A DNA stretch of 41,530 nt, from the NCBI GenBank assembly GCA_009928955.1, contig SABN01000018.1:1-41530 (forward strand), in the 5' to 3' direction. Both the position numbers and the translations under genes were made by a program. Below are positions 27,857-35,160 of the stretch, in pieces. The notes under the pieces were generated by a model. The model saw nothing but the letters and a program-made list of their open reading frames with translations. It was not told where the DNA came from and made no database searches. The stretch's first letter is position 1. Each line of letters begins with the position of its first letter. The DNA comes from Opitutia bacterium (GTDB lineage: Bacteria > Verrucomicrobiota > Kiritimatiellia > CAIQIC01 > Lenti-01).

Positions 27857-28612
27857 CTACATTTCCTTGACGCTGCGCTTGCCGCGGCGGCGGCGGCCCG
27901 CCAGCAGCCCCGCCCCGCCCAGCGCGAACAACGCCATGGAGCCCGGCTCCGGAATCACTTCGAAGTAGTTCTTGTTGGTGGCGTTCACCTCGTCCAGCGG
28001 CCCCACGTACCACGTGTCGATGATGTTCGTCCCGATCTGCGGTGCGCTGATCCCCCAATAGCTGGAGACCAGTTCACCCAAGGGGAACTCCGTGGCGCCA
28101 AACACGCGGATGTACAGGCGGTCATAGGTCCCCAAGATCTCGAACTGCGCATAGATCTGGTACCACGTGTCGCCTTGTCCGTCGGCCACGGCGGCCTCCT
28201 GGATCGTGGCCGTGTAGGCGATGACGTGCCCCTCCGGCGTCGTATCCGGCATGTAGATGTTCTGTTCCCCGGGATAGGCTGCGCCGACGGGATAGGGCTC
28301 CGCCGAAATGGGATCGCCCGTGTAATTCCCGTAGACGTCGAAATTGGCGCTCGCCGAAGTCCCCGGCGGCTGGTTCGCAGGATATGCGGCCGCGCTGTCG
28401 TACATGATGATCTGCACGATGGAGCCTTCCTGCAGGTTGTAGGTGTTCAGATCCACGCTGGTCCCCGCCCCGCCGTAATTGTAGCCCCATCCCAAGTCCA
28501 CCGTCACCACCAGCGCCTGGGCGGGAACCGCCAAGAGCCACAACAAAACGGCTCCGCACAGAACCGGCATCCGCCCGCTCTTCGGAGATTCCCCTTTTTT
28601 GCGTGGGTTCAT
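27857..28612 (-). CDS. PEP-CTERM sorting domain protein
   Basis: The 251-residue product has an N-terminal signal peptide (VLCGAVLLWLLAVPAQA) and a C-terminal sorting signal: VIPEPGS, a hydrophobic helix (MALFALGGAGLLAG) and an Arg-rich end (RRRRGKR). Family knowledge: this tripartite tail is recognised by exosortase/EpsH, which processes proteins at the cell envelope in organisms that make exopolysaccharide. No exosortase gene is in this window. The body of about 180 residues (Tyr/Gly/Thr-rich, ending near WYVGPLDEVNATNKNYFEV) matches no family I recognise. AAGGAAA lies upstream of the start at 28612; an ATG ten bases earlier opens a three-codon frame only. It is the first gene of the secreted-protein run on the minus strand. 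Confidence 0.9.
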   Translation of the reverse strand: MNPRKKGESPKSGRMPVLCGAVLLWLLAVPAQALVVTVDLGWGYNYGGAGTSVDLNTYNLQEGSIVQIIMYDSAAAYPANQPPGTSASANFDVYGNYTGDPISAEPYPVGAAYPGEQNIYMPDTTPEGHVIAYTATIQEAAVADGQGDTWYQIYAQFEILGTYDRLYIRVFGATEFPLGELVSSYWGISAPQIGTNIIDTWYVGPLDEVNATNKNYFEVIPEPGSMALFALGGAGLLAGRRRRGKRSVKEM

Positions 28613-29043
28613 TTTTTCATTTCCTTCGATTCAAACGTCGATCTTGCCGCCTATAAAACGCAAACAATAGACGGATGGATGCGACCGCCACACGCATCCG
28701 GAAAAACAACTGATCCAACCGTCATGGACAAACTACGCCGCCCCCCAGTCGCTTGCAAGGCCAAAACACATTATTGTTTGAGTAGATCCTACCGGCAAGA
28801 AGGGCGCGGATCCTCCCCGATCCGGCCCCCCTCCCCGCGTCCCTTCGGCGCCTCCGAACGGCCCGCGCTGATATTTTAGGTTTTATGCATATCTTTTTGG
28901 ATGGATTTTTCGCGCCGGCACACCCCGATGTGGCTTTCCCGAAGGGTCGCGCGAATCCCCCGTTGATTTTTCTGGTTTTTTCCCATTTTTTTGATCAAAT
29001 CAGCGTCGCCACTTGAAGATCGGGTGGGTTGGAGGCCTTTTTC
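28613..29043. other. Divergent intergenic region without a gene
   Basis: This 431-base gap separates the divergent PEP-CTERM gene and amidohydrolase. It is locally richer in A and T than the coding DNA (for example near 28660-28720, 28765-28785 and 28870-28905). No small protein with a ribosome binding site was found and no clear sigma-70 pair. It must hold promoters for both genes. Confidence 0.6.
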
Positions 29044-30300
29044 ATGGATTTGCTCATCAACAACGTTCGTCTGGGCTCGGAAATCCGGGATATCCTCATC
29101 CAAAACGGCCGTTTTGCCCGAATTGAACCTCAAATCGACCCGGCCGGCCTTTCCAAGGCGCCCCAGACGCTGGATGGCACCGGCCAGGCCATCCTGCCGT
29201 CCTTCGCCAACGTCCATTGCCATGCCGCCATGGTTCTCATGCGCGGCCTCGGCGACGGCCTCCCCCTCCACGCCTGGCTCAACGACATCATCTGGCCGAT
29301 GGAACGCCGCCTCACCGCCGACCACATCTACTGGGGCACCCTCTTCGGCTGCCTCGAAATGATCCGCTCCGGCATCACCGCCGTCTTCGACATGTACTGG
29401 CAGACCCCCCAATGCCTCCGCGCCTTCTACGAAAGCGGCCTCCGCGCCAATTTCAGCCATCCCAACATCATTCCCCCCGGCCAACCCGCCCTCGACGGCC
29501 TCCGCCGCGACCTCGAGGAACACCTCGCGCTGGCCAAGTCCTATCCCGCCCGCATCGAGCTGTCCGTCGGCATCCACGCCCTCTATACCACCTCCCCCGA
29601 AATGCGCGCCACCTGCCGCGAGTTCGCCGACGCCCACGACCTCATCGTCCAGGCGCACGTCGCCGAAACCAAGCGCGAAACCGACGAGTGCCTCCAATCC
29701 ACCGGCAAGACGCCCGTCGAGGTCTTCGACTCCGAAGGCCTCCTGAACGACCGCTTCATCGGCGCCCACGGCGTCTGGCTGACCGATTCCGACCGCCAGC
29801 TGCTCGCGACGCGCGGCGCCGCCATCGCCCACTGCCCCTCCTCCAACATGAAGCTCGCCTCCGGCACCTTCGACGAAGGCGCCGCCCGCCGCGCCGGCGT
29901 GCGCTTCGGCCTCGGCACCGACGGCGCCTCCTCCAACAACCGCTACGACATGTTCGCCGAGATGCGCACCGCCGCTCTCCTCGCCAAGGCCAGCACCCTC
30001 GACCCCGTCGCCTGTTCCGCCGCCGAAATCCATCGCACCGCCACCCTCGACGGCTTCAAGCTGTTCCGCCTCGACGCCGGCGAAATCGCCGTCGGCAAGG
30101 CCGCCGATTGCATCTTGGTGGATTTGGACCACTCCGGCCTCGTCCCCGGCCACGACCTGATCTCCGACCTCGTCTACGCCGCCACCCCCGAGTGCGTCGA
30201 CACCACCCTCTGCGCCGGCCAAATCCTCATGCGCCACCGGAAGATCCCCGGCGAAGACGAAATCCGCCGCGCCTTCCGCGAAGTCGCCACCCGGCTCTGA
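29044..30300 (+). CDS. Amidohydrolase, MTA/SAH deaminase-like
   Basis: The 418-residue product is a full-length amidohydrolase-superfamily enzyme of the 5'-methylthioadenosine/S-adenosylhomocysteine deaminase type (MtaD-like). Metal and catalytic residues are visible: VHCH (His58, His60), QAHVAET (His205, Glu208), IAHCPSSN (His263) and GTDGASSNN (Asp293). The N-terminal beta-sandwich begins DLLINNVRL and the C-terminus returns to it (GKAADCILVDLD). It probably deaminates an adenosine or related aminohydrolase substrate; relatives act on guanine, cytosine or chlorinated triazines, so the substrate is not certain. GGAGG at 29031-29035 is 8 bases before ATG 29044, which decides the start over an upstream TTG at 29029. 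It stands alone: divergent from the PEP-CTERM gene and followed by a repeat. Confidence 0.88.
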   Translation: MDLLINNVRLGSEIRDILIQNGRFARIEPQIDPAGLSKAPQTLDGTGQAILPSFANVHCHAAMVLMRGLGDGLPLHAWLNDIIWPMERRLTADHIYWGTLFGCLEMIRSGITAVFDMYWQTPQCLRAFYESGLRANFSHPNIIPPGQPALDGLRRDLEEHLALAKSYPARIELSVGIHALYTTSPEMRATCREFADAHDLIVQAHVAETKRETDECLQSTGKTPVEVFDSEGLLNDRFIGAHGVWLTDSDRQLLATRGAAIAHCPSSNMKLASGTFDEGAARRAGVRFGLGTDGASSNNRYDMFAEMRTAALLAKASTLDPVACSAAEIHRTATLDGFKLFRLDAGEIAVGKAADCILVDLDHSGLVPGHDLISDLVYAATPECVDTTLCAGQILMRHRKIPGEDEIRRAFREVATRL

Positions 30301-30307
30301 GCCCCCG

Positions 30308-30381
30308 GTTTCCAGGCAGCGGAAAAAGATTTCGCCGTTTTTCCACGCTCTGGAAATATAGTTTCCACCCCGTGGAAAAAT
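30308..30381. repeat. Three tandem palindromic repeats, TTTCCA...TGGAAA type
   Basis: Three adjacent units resemble a palindrome: 30308-30327 (GTTTCCAGGCAGCGGAAAAA), 30338-30359 (TTTTTCCACGCTCTGGAAAT) and 30361-30381 (GTTTCCACCCCGTGGAAAAA). Each is a TTTCCA arm, a short centre and a TGGAAA or CGGAAA arm. A perfect copy occurs at 41381-41401. It lies between the amidohydrolase stop and tRNA-Asn. Confidence 0.75.
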
Positions 30382-30488
30382 CCCGGGCCGCGCCGGCCCG
30401 CATGGGGGCCGGGTCGCGTTTCCGGTTTTTTCGTCTGCGGTCTTGACTTTCCAAGGCCTCCCGCTATCTTTACCCCCTGATTTTCGGT

Positions 30489-30563
30489 TCCAGCGTAGCT
30501 CAATGGTAGAGCGGTTGGCTGTTAACCAATAGGTTACAGGTTCGAGCCCTGTCGCTGGAGCCA
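30489..30563 (+). tRNA. tRNA-Asn (anticodon GUU)
   Basis: The acceptor arms TCCAGCG (30489-30495) and CGCTGGA (30553-30559) pair fully, followed by discriminator G and an encoded CCA (30561-30563). The D arm GCTC...GAGC, the anticodon stem GTTGG/CCAAT around loop CTGTTAA, and the T arm ACAGG-TTCGAGC-CCTGT are intact. The anticodon is GUU, for asparagine. A T-rich stretch (ATTTTTCC, then GGGCGTTTTTTCC) follows and may end transcription. Confidence 0.97.
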
Positions 30564-30727
30564 ATTTTTCCGCGCTTCGGGCGTTTTTTCCGGCGGTAAC
30601 CGGGAGGAAGGCCGCGAGAAGGTTCTGCCTTCGCGCAACCGGGCGCAAAGCGTCCTCTGTCGTCGGATCCTCCCGATCCTTCCGGCACGGGGTTGTTTCA
30701 CAGTCGACCGAGATGGAAAGAACCGCG

Positions 30728-30757
30728 TTGACAGCCGCGCCTCCGAGGCGCTACTGT
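30728..30757 (+). promoter_or_regulatory. Possible promoter of rplM-rpsI
   Basis: TTGACA (30728-30733) is a perfect -35 box. Eighteen bases later TACTGT (30752-30757) is a weak -10 match. It lies 31 bases upstream of rplM. The -35 is convincing, the -10 is not. Confidence 0.45.
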
Positions 30758-30787
30758 TCGCCGCTTATGTTTGGGAATTGAAGGATT

Positions 30788-31213
30788 ATGAAGACGACAC
30801 AGCCGAAAGAATCTGAAGTCAAGCACGCGTGGCATCTGATCGATGCCACCGACAAGCCCGCCGGCCGGTTGGCCGTCGAACTCTGCCGCCTCCTCCGGGG
30901 CCGCGGCAAACCCGACTACACCCCCCACATCGACATGGGCGATTTCGTCGTGGTGATCAACTCCGCCAAGGTCGGCCTGTCCGGCTCCAAGGAAGAGAAG
31001 AAGGTCTACGCGAAGTACACCGGCTTCCAGAGCGGCTACATCGAGACGACCGCCGGCCAGATGCGCGCCAAGAACCCCAATTTCATCCTCTGGCACGCCG
31101 TGAAGTGCATGTTGCCCAAGAACCACCTGAGCCGCCAGCTCCTCAAGCGCCTCAAACTCTATCCCGGCGCCGAGCACCCCCACGCGGCCCAGAACCCCCA
31201 AGTCATCGGCTAA
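30788..31213 (+). CDS. rplM: 50S ribosomal protein L13
   Basis: The 141-residue product is the normal L13 length. It binds 23S rRNA early in large-subunit assembly. Family motifs are visible: WHLIDATDKPAGRLA, the YTPHIDMGDFVVVINSAKV block, YTGFQSGY, and MLPKNHLSRQLLKRLKLYPG with the end HPHAAQNPQ. The start follows GGAATTGAAGGATT, with AAGGA 4-8 bases upstream. rpsI follows after 15 bases, the same rplM-rpsI pair found in most bacteria, so the two are cotranscribed and end at the hairpin after rpsI. Nothing is unusual in the gene. Confidence 0.97.
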   Translation: MKTTQPKESEVKHAWHLIDATDKPAGRLAVELCRLLRGRGKPDYTPHIDMGDFVVVINSAKVGLSGSKEEKKVYAKYTGFQSGYIETTAGQMRAKNPNFILWHAVKCMLPKNHLSRQLLKRLKLYPGAEHPHAAQNPQVIG

Positions 31214-31228
31214 TCCCGGAGAAACACC

Positions 31229-31633
31229 ATGGCCACCAAGAAAGCTGAAATCGAATACATCGCCACGGGCCGCCGCAAGACCGCCATCGCCCGCGTCCGC
31301 CTCCTGCTGGGCAAGGGCAAGATCACGGTCAACGGCCGCAAGTTCGAAGACTATTTCCCCACCACCGACCTGCGCCTGGTCGTCGAAGAGCCCTTCAAAG
31401 CCCTTGAAGCCGCCGGCAAGTTCAACGTGATCGCCCTCTGCGAAGGCGGCGGCCCCGCCGGCCAGGCCGGCGCCCTGCGCCACGGCATCTCCCGCGCCCT
31501 CCTCCAGGTCGACGAAAACTACCGCGCCCTCCTCAAGAAGGCCGGCTTCCTCACCCGCGACCCCCGCATGAAGGAACGCAAGAAGCCCGGCCAACCCGGC
31601 GCCCGCCGTCGCTTCCAGTTCTCGAAACGCTAA
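31229..31633 (+). CDS. rpsI: 30S ribosomal protein S9
   Basis: The 134-residue product is full-length S9. The C-terminal tail contacts tRNA in the P site. Visible motifs: [14 protein letters not shown] near the N-terminus, [32 protein letters not shown], and the basic C-terminus [25 protein letters not shown] ending in the invariant Lys-Arg. GGAG is 8 bases before the ATG. It closes the rplM-rpsI operon; a strong terminator follows 20 bases after the stop. Confidence 0.97.
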   Translation: MATKKAEIEYIATGRRKTAIARVRLLLGKGKITVNGRKFEDYFPTTDLRLVVEEPFKALEAAGKFNVIALCEGGGPAGQAGALRHGISRALLQVDENYRALLKKAGFLTRDPRMKERKKPGQPGARRRFQFSKR

Positions 31634-31653
31634 GTCGTACCGGCTTTGCACGG

Positions 31654-31684
31654 CCCCGGACGCCTCGGCGTTCCGGGGTTTTTT
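31654..31684 (+). terminator. Rho-independent terminator after rpsI
   Basis: The stem pairs CCCCGGA and CGCC with GGCG and TCCGGGG (one bulged T on the 3' side) around a TC loop, and is followed directly by six T residues (31679-31684). It separates the ribosomal pair from argJ. Confidence 0.92.
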
Positions 31685-31712
31685 GTTCCCCCTTTTCGCT
31701 GGCTGTTTCTTC

Positions 31713-31742
31713 TATACTCCACGACTCCGAAACTCCTATACT
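31713..31742 (+). promoter_or_regulatory. Two -10-like boxes before argJ
   Basis: TATACT occurs at 31713-31718 and again at 31737-31742, 24 bases apart, just upstream of argJ (31765) and after the rpsI terminator. Each fits a -10 box in 5 of 6 positions, but neither has a clear -35 partner. At least one is probably the arg promoter. Confidence 0.4.
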
Positions 31743-31764
31743 GCGCCCCCGTGAAAGGCTCCTC

Positions 31765-32970
31765 ATGAAAAAATCCAAACTGAAATTCTCCGCCGCCGCC
31801 ACCCTCCCCGCCGGCTTCCGCGCGGCCGGCATCGTCGCCGGCCTCAAGGCCTCCGGCAAGCCGGACATGGCTCTGTTCTTTTCCGATTCGCCCGCCGCGC
31901 TCGCGGGAACCTTCACCACCAACCAAGTGAAGGCCGCCACCGTCCGGCTCGATGCCGAACGCGTCGCCACCGCCGGCGCCGCCCACGGCATCGTCGTCAA
32001 CAGCGGCCAAGCCAATGCCTGCACCGGCAAGAACGGCCTGCGCGACGCCCGGACCATGGCCGCCCACGCGGCCGCCCAGTTCGGCGTCGCCCCCGAGCTG
32101 TTCCTCGTCTGCTCCACGGGCCGCATCGGCGTGCCCCTGCGGATGGACATCATCCTCCCCGGCATCGAAAAACTCGCCCGGGCCATCGTCCCCTCCGGCG
32201 GCGAATCCGCCGCCCGCGGCATCATGACCACCGATCTCGTGCCCAAGCGCTTCACCGTCCCCTTCACCGCCAACGGGAAATCCTGCCGCCTGACCGGCAT
32301 CGCCAAGGGCTCCGGCATGATCCAGCCCTGCATGGCCACCATGCTCGCCTTCCTCCTCACCGATGCGCAGGTCGACCGCCGCGCCCTGCAAAAGGCCCTC
32401 AAGGCCGCCGTGGACCAATCCTTCAACCGCATCTCCGTCGATGCCGACCAAAGCACCAACGACACGGTTCTGCTGCTCGCCAACGGCCGCGCCGACAACC
32501 GCGCCTTGAAGCCCGGACATCCCGACTGGCCCTCTTTCGTCGCCGCGCTCGAAGGCGTCACCTTCCGGCTCGCCATGGCCATGGTCCGCGACGGCGAAGG
32601 CGCGCAGAAACTCGTCGCCGTGCGCGTCCAAGGCGCGCGCACCGCCGCCGACGCCGAAGCGGCCGCCCGCTCCGTCGCCAATTCCTTCCTCGTCAAGACC
32701 TCCTGGGTCGGCTCCTATCCCAACTGGGGCCGCCTCATGGACGCCCTCGGCTATTCCCCCGCCCAGATCGACGAGAACAAGGTCGAAATCCATTATGGCA
32801 AGCTGCTGGCCGTGAAGAACGGCCTCAAGGCCGGCGCGTCCATCGAGCAGCTGACCCGGATCGCCGCCAAGAAGGAATTCGCGATCACCATCGACCTCCA
32901 TCTCGGCCGCCACGCGGCCACGGTCTATTCCTGCGATTGCACCGAGGAATATGTCCGGATTAACAAGTAG
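31765..32970 (+). CDS. argJ: Bifunctional ornithine acetyltransferase/N-acetylglutamate synthase
   Basis: The 401-residue product is a full-length ArgJ. It transfers the acetyl group from N-acetylornithine to glutamate (and may also make N-acetylglutamate from acetyl-CoA), so acetyl groups cycle. The precursor self-cleaves at the KGSGMIQPCMATML motif, with the nucleophile Thr192 after Ala191; alpha and beta chains result. Other motifs: TTNQVKAA near residue 51, NSGQANACTG, and SWVGSYPNWGRLMDALGYS in the beta chain. AAAGG lies upstream of the start at 31765. Whether it is bifunctional or only a transferase cannot be decided. It begins the plus-strand argJ-argB-argD group, and the argB start is 82 bases downstream across a dispersed repeat. 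Confidence 0.95.
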   Translation: MKKSKLKFSAAATLPAGFRAAGIVAGLKASGKPDMALFFSDSPAALAGTFTTNQVKAATVRLDAERVATAGAAHGIVVNSGQANACTGKNGLRDARTMAAHAAAQFGVAPELFLVCSTGRIGVPLRMDIILPGIEKLARAIVPSGGESAARGIMTTDLVPKRFTVPFTANGKSCRLTGIAKGSGMIQPCMATMLAFLLTDAQVDRRALQKALKAAVDQSFNRISVDADQSTNDTVLLLANGRADNRALKPGHPDWPSFVAALEGVTFRLAMAMVRDGEGAQKLVAVRVQGARTAADAEAAARSVANSFLVKTSWVGSYPNWGRLMDALGYSPAQIDENKVEIHYGKLLAVKNGLKAGASIEQLTRIAAKKEFAITIDLHLGRHAATVYSCDCTEEYVRINK

Positions 32971-32996
32971 CCCTCTCTTGAACATTGGATATTGAG
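32971..32996. repeat. Second copy of the CATTGGATATT dispersed repeat
   Basis: The sequence CCCTCTCTTGAACATTGGAT followed by ATTGAG sits immediately after the argJ stop. It differs by one base from the element at 7949-7971 over the shared 22 bases. It lies inside the arg gene run, so it would be part of an argJ-argB transcript if one exists. Confidence 0.75.
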
Positions 32997-33052
32997 CTTT
33001 TCTTATTTTTCTTCCCCCCGCCGCGCCGGGGGCGGATAATGCGCAACTGACC

Positions 33053-33934
33053 ATGAAACAAGCCATCCAGAAAGCCAGCGTCCTCATCGAAGCCCTCCCG
33101 CACATCCAGCGCTTCCGGGGCGAAACCATCATCGTCAAGTTCGGTGGCTCCTCCATGGACAACCCCGACGTCGTCCGCGACATCCTCGAAGACGTCGCGT
33201 TCATGAGCTGCGTCGGCATGCGCCCCGTCATCGTCCACGGCGGCGGCAAGGCCATCAACGCCAGCATGAAGAAGAAGGGCCTCCCGGCCACCTTCATCAA
33301 GGGCCTGCGCGTCACCGATCCCGCCACCATGGAAATCGTCGAGCAGGTCCTCAACCGCGAGGTCAATCCCGAGCTGGTCGCCCTCCTCAACGGTTTCGGC
33401 TGCAAGGCGCGCGGCATCCACGGCGAAGACATCATCGCCGTCCGCAAGCACACCGAGGCCGACCCCGATACCGGCGAAGTCCTCGACTGGGGCCTCGTCG
33501 GCGAAATCACGGGCGTGGACGTCGAGCCGGTCCGGGCCTATCTCGAAGCCGACATCACCCCCGTCATCACGCCGCTGGGCGCCGACGAATCGCGGCAGAT
33601 CCACAACATCAACGCCGATTCCGCCGCCGCCGGCCTCGCCGAAAAGCTCAAAGCGCGGAAACTCGTCTTCCTGTCCGACGTGCCCGGCCTGCTCTCCGAC
33701 CCCAAGGACCGCACCTCCATCATGAGCACCCTGCATCTCTCCGAGGTCGAGAGCCTCATCGAGCGCGGCATCATCGGCGGCGGCATGCTGCCCAAGATCA
33801 GCGGCGCCCTCAAGGCGCTCAAGGCCGGCGTCCGCAAGACCCACATCATCGATGCGGCCCTGCCGCATTCCCTGCTCCTCGAACTGTTCACCGACCAAGG
33901 CGTCGGAACGGAGATCATCAATGACGCACCCTAG
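33053..33934 (+). CDS. argB: Acetylglutamate kinase
   Basis: The 293-residue product belongs to the amino-acid-kinase family and phosphorylates N-acetylglutamate, the second step of arginine synthesis. Visible motifs: VKFGGSSM (ATP-binding lysine near residue 26), VIVHGGGKAIN, LRVTDPATMEIVEQVL (substrate loop), INADSAAAGLAEKL and the late GIIGGGMLPKI with its lysine. The N-terminal helix before the GG loop is of the type seen in hexameric, arginine-inhibited enzymes; feedback inhibition is inference from that. argD begins inside its 3' end (ATG 33921, 14-base overlap), which indicates translational coupling. Confidence 0.96.
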   Translation: MKQAIQKASVLIEALPHIQRFRGETIIVKFGGSSMDNPDVVRDILEDVAFMSCVGMRPVIVHGGGKAINASMKKKGLPATFIKGLRVTDPATMEIVEQVLNREVNPELVALLNGFGCKARGIHGEDIIAVRKHTEADPDTGEVLDWGLVGEITGVDVEPVRAYLEADITPVITPLGADESRQIHNINADSAAAGLAEKLKARKLVFLSDVPGLLSDPKDRTSIMSTLHLSEVESLIERGIIGGGMLPKISGALKALKAGVRKTHIIDAALPHSLLLELFTDQGVGTEIINDAP

Positions 33935-35090
33935 CTCCAAGGAACTCCACGGCCAATTCGTCATGCCCACCTACGCGCCCGGGCTCACCCTCGTGCGCGG
34001 CGCGGGCGTCGCCGTCTGGGACGACGCCGGCAAGGAGTATCTCGACTTCATGGCCGGCATCGCCGTCAACAACGTCGGCCACTGCCATCCCGCCGTCGTC
34101 GCCGCCATCCAGAAGCAGGCCGGCGTCCTGATGCACTGCTCCAACCTCTTCCACAACGAGCTCCAGCCCCGGCTCGCGCAAAAACTTTCCGACCTCGCCC
34201 TCGGCGGCAAGGTCTTCTTCTGCAACTCCGGCGCGGAAGCCAACGAATGCCTCTTCAAGCTCGCCCGCAAGTGGGGCTCCCTCGACGGCCGGTTCGAGAT
34301 CATCACCCTGAAGAACTCCTTCCATGGCCGGACCCTCGCCACCATGACCGCCACGGGCCAGACCAAGTACCAAAAAGGCTTCGAACCCCTCATGCCCGGC
34401 TTCGCCTACGCCGAATTCAACGACCTCGGTTCCGTCCGCGCCGCGATCACCCCCGCCACCGCCGCCGTCCTGTGCGAGTCCGTGCAGGGCGAAGGCGGCG
34501 TCGTGCCCGCCACGCCCGAATTCATGACGGGCCTGCGCGCGCTCTGCGACGAAAAGAAAATCCTCCTCTTCTTCGACGAAGTGCAAGCGGGCATCGGCCG
34601 CACCGGAAAATGGTTCGGGTTCCAGAACTACGGCATCCGGCCCGACGGCTTCTCCATGGCCAAGGCGCTCGGCGGCGGCTTCCCCATCGGCGCCGCCGCG
34701 GTCACGCCCGAGCTGTCCAACGTCTTCCAGCCCGGCAACCACGCCAGCACCTTCGGCGGCACCCCGCTGGCCTGCGCCGCCGCCCTCGCCGTCCTCGAAA
34801 CCATCGAGAACGAGCGCCTCCTCGAAAACGCGGTGGCCATGGGCGCCCGGTTCATGGAGGGCGCGAAGAAGCTGGCGCAACAACACGCCTGCATCCAGGC
34901 CGTGCGCGGCGTCGGCCTGATGATCGGCGTCGTGCTGACCATCCCCGCCAAGCCGGTCGAAGCCAAGTTGCGCGAGAATGGACTGCTGTGCATCGCCACC
35001 GGCGACCGCGTCCTGCGCTTCGTCCCCCCGCTCGTCGTCTCCCCCGCCCAGGTCGACCAGGCCCTCGCCCTCCTCGACCGCGCGCTGTAG
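33921..35090 (+). CDS. argD: Acetylornithine aminotransferase
   Basis: The 389-residue product is a class-III PLP aminotransferase. It makes N-acetylornithine from N-acetylglutamate semialdehyde with glutamate as donor, and many homologues also act in lysine synthesis. Family motifs: FMAGIAVNNVGHCHP, FFCNSGAEANE, NSFHGRTLATMTATGQ, FDEVQAGIGRTGKWF and the PLP lysine in SMAKALGGGFPIGA (Lys248), with GNHASTFGGTPLAC after it. ATG 33921 lies within argB and gives the standard N-terminus (LHGQFVMPTYAP). A longer upstream frame is antisense-like argB sequence and was discarded. argC, the step between argB and argD, is not in the window. Confidence 0.96.
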   Translation: MTHPSSKELHGQFVMPTYAPGLTLVRGAGVAVWDDAGKEYLDFMAGIAVNNVGHCHPAVVAAIQKQAGVLMHCSNLFHNELQPRLAQKLSDLALGGKVFFCNSGAEANECLFKLARKWGSLDGRFEIITLKNSFHGRTLATMTATGQTKYQKGFEPLMPGFAYAEFNDLGSVRAAITPATAAVLCESVQGEGGVVPATPEFMTGLRALCDEKKILLFFDEVQAGIGRTGKWFGFQNYGIRPDGFSMAKALGGGFPIGAAAVTPELSNVFQPGNHASTFGGTPLACAAALAVLETIENERLLENAVAMGARFMEGAKKLAQQHACIQAVRGVGLMIGVVLTIPAKPVEAKLRENGLLCIATGDRVLRFVPPLVVSPAQVDQALALLDRAL

Positions 35091-35160
35091 CAGACGCCCG
35101 GGCGTTCATTGCCCATTCTCGGGATGGACGCGCGCCGCCTCCGGCGGTACAGTCCTTCCC

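Noticed and set aside
30489-30648. Minus-strand frame across tRNA-Asn reading TGLEPVTYWLTANRSTIELRW
   Set aside because: This is the well-known false protein produced by translating the antisense strand of a tRNA gene; the tRNA folds perfectly.
33852-33920. Earlier start for argD inside argB
   Set aside because: The extra residues are Arg/Ser/Cys-rich and unlike any ArgD; the start at 33921 gives the conserved N-terminus.
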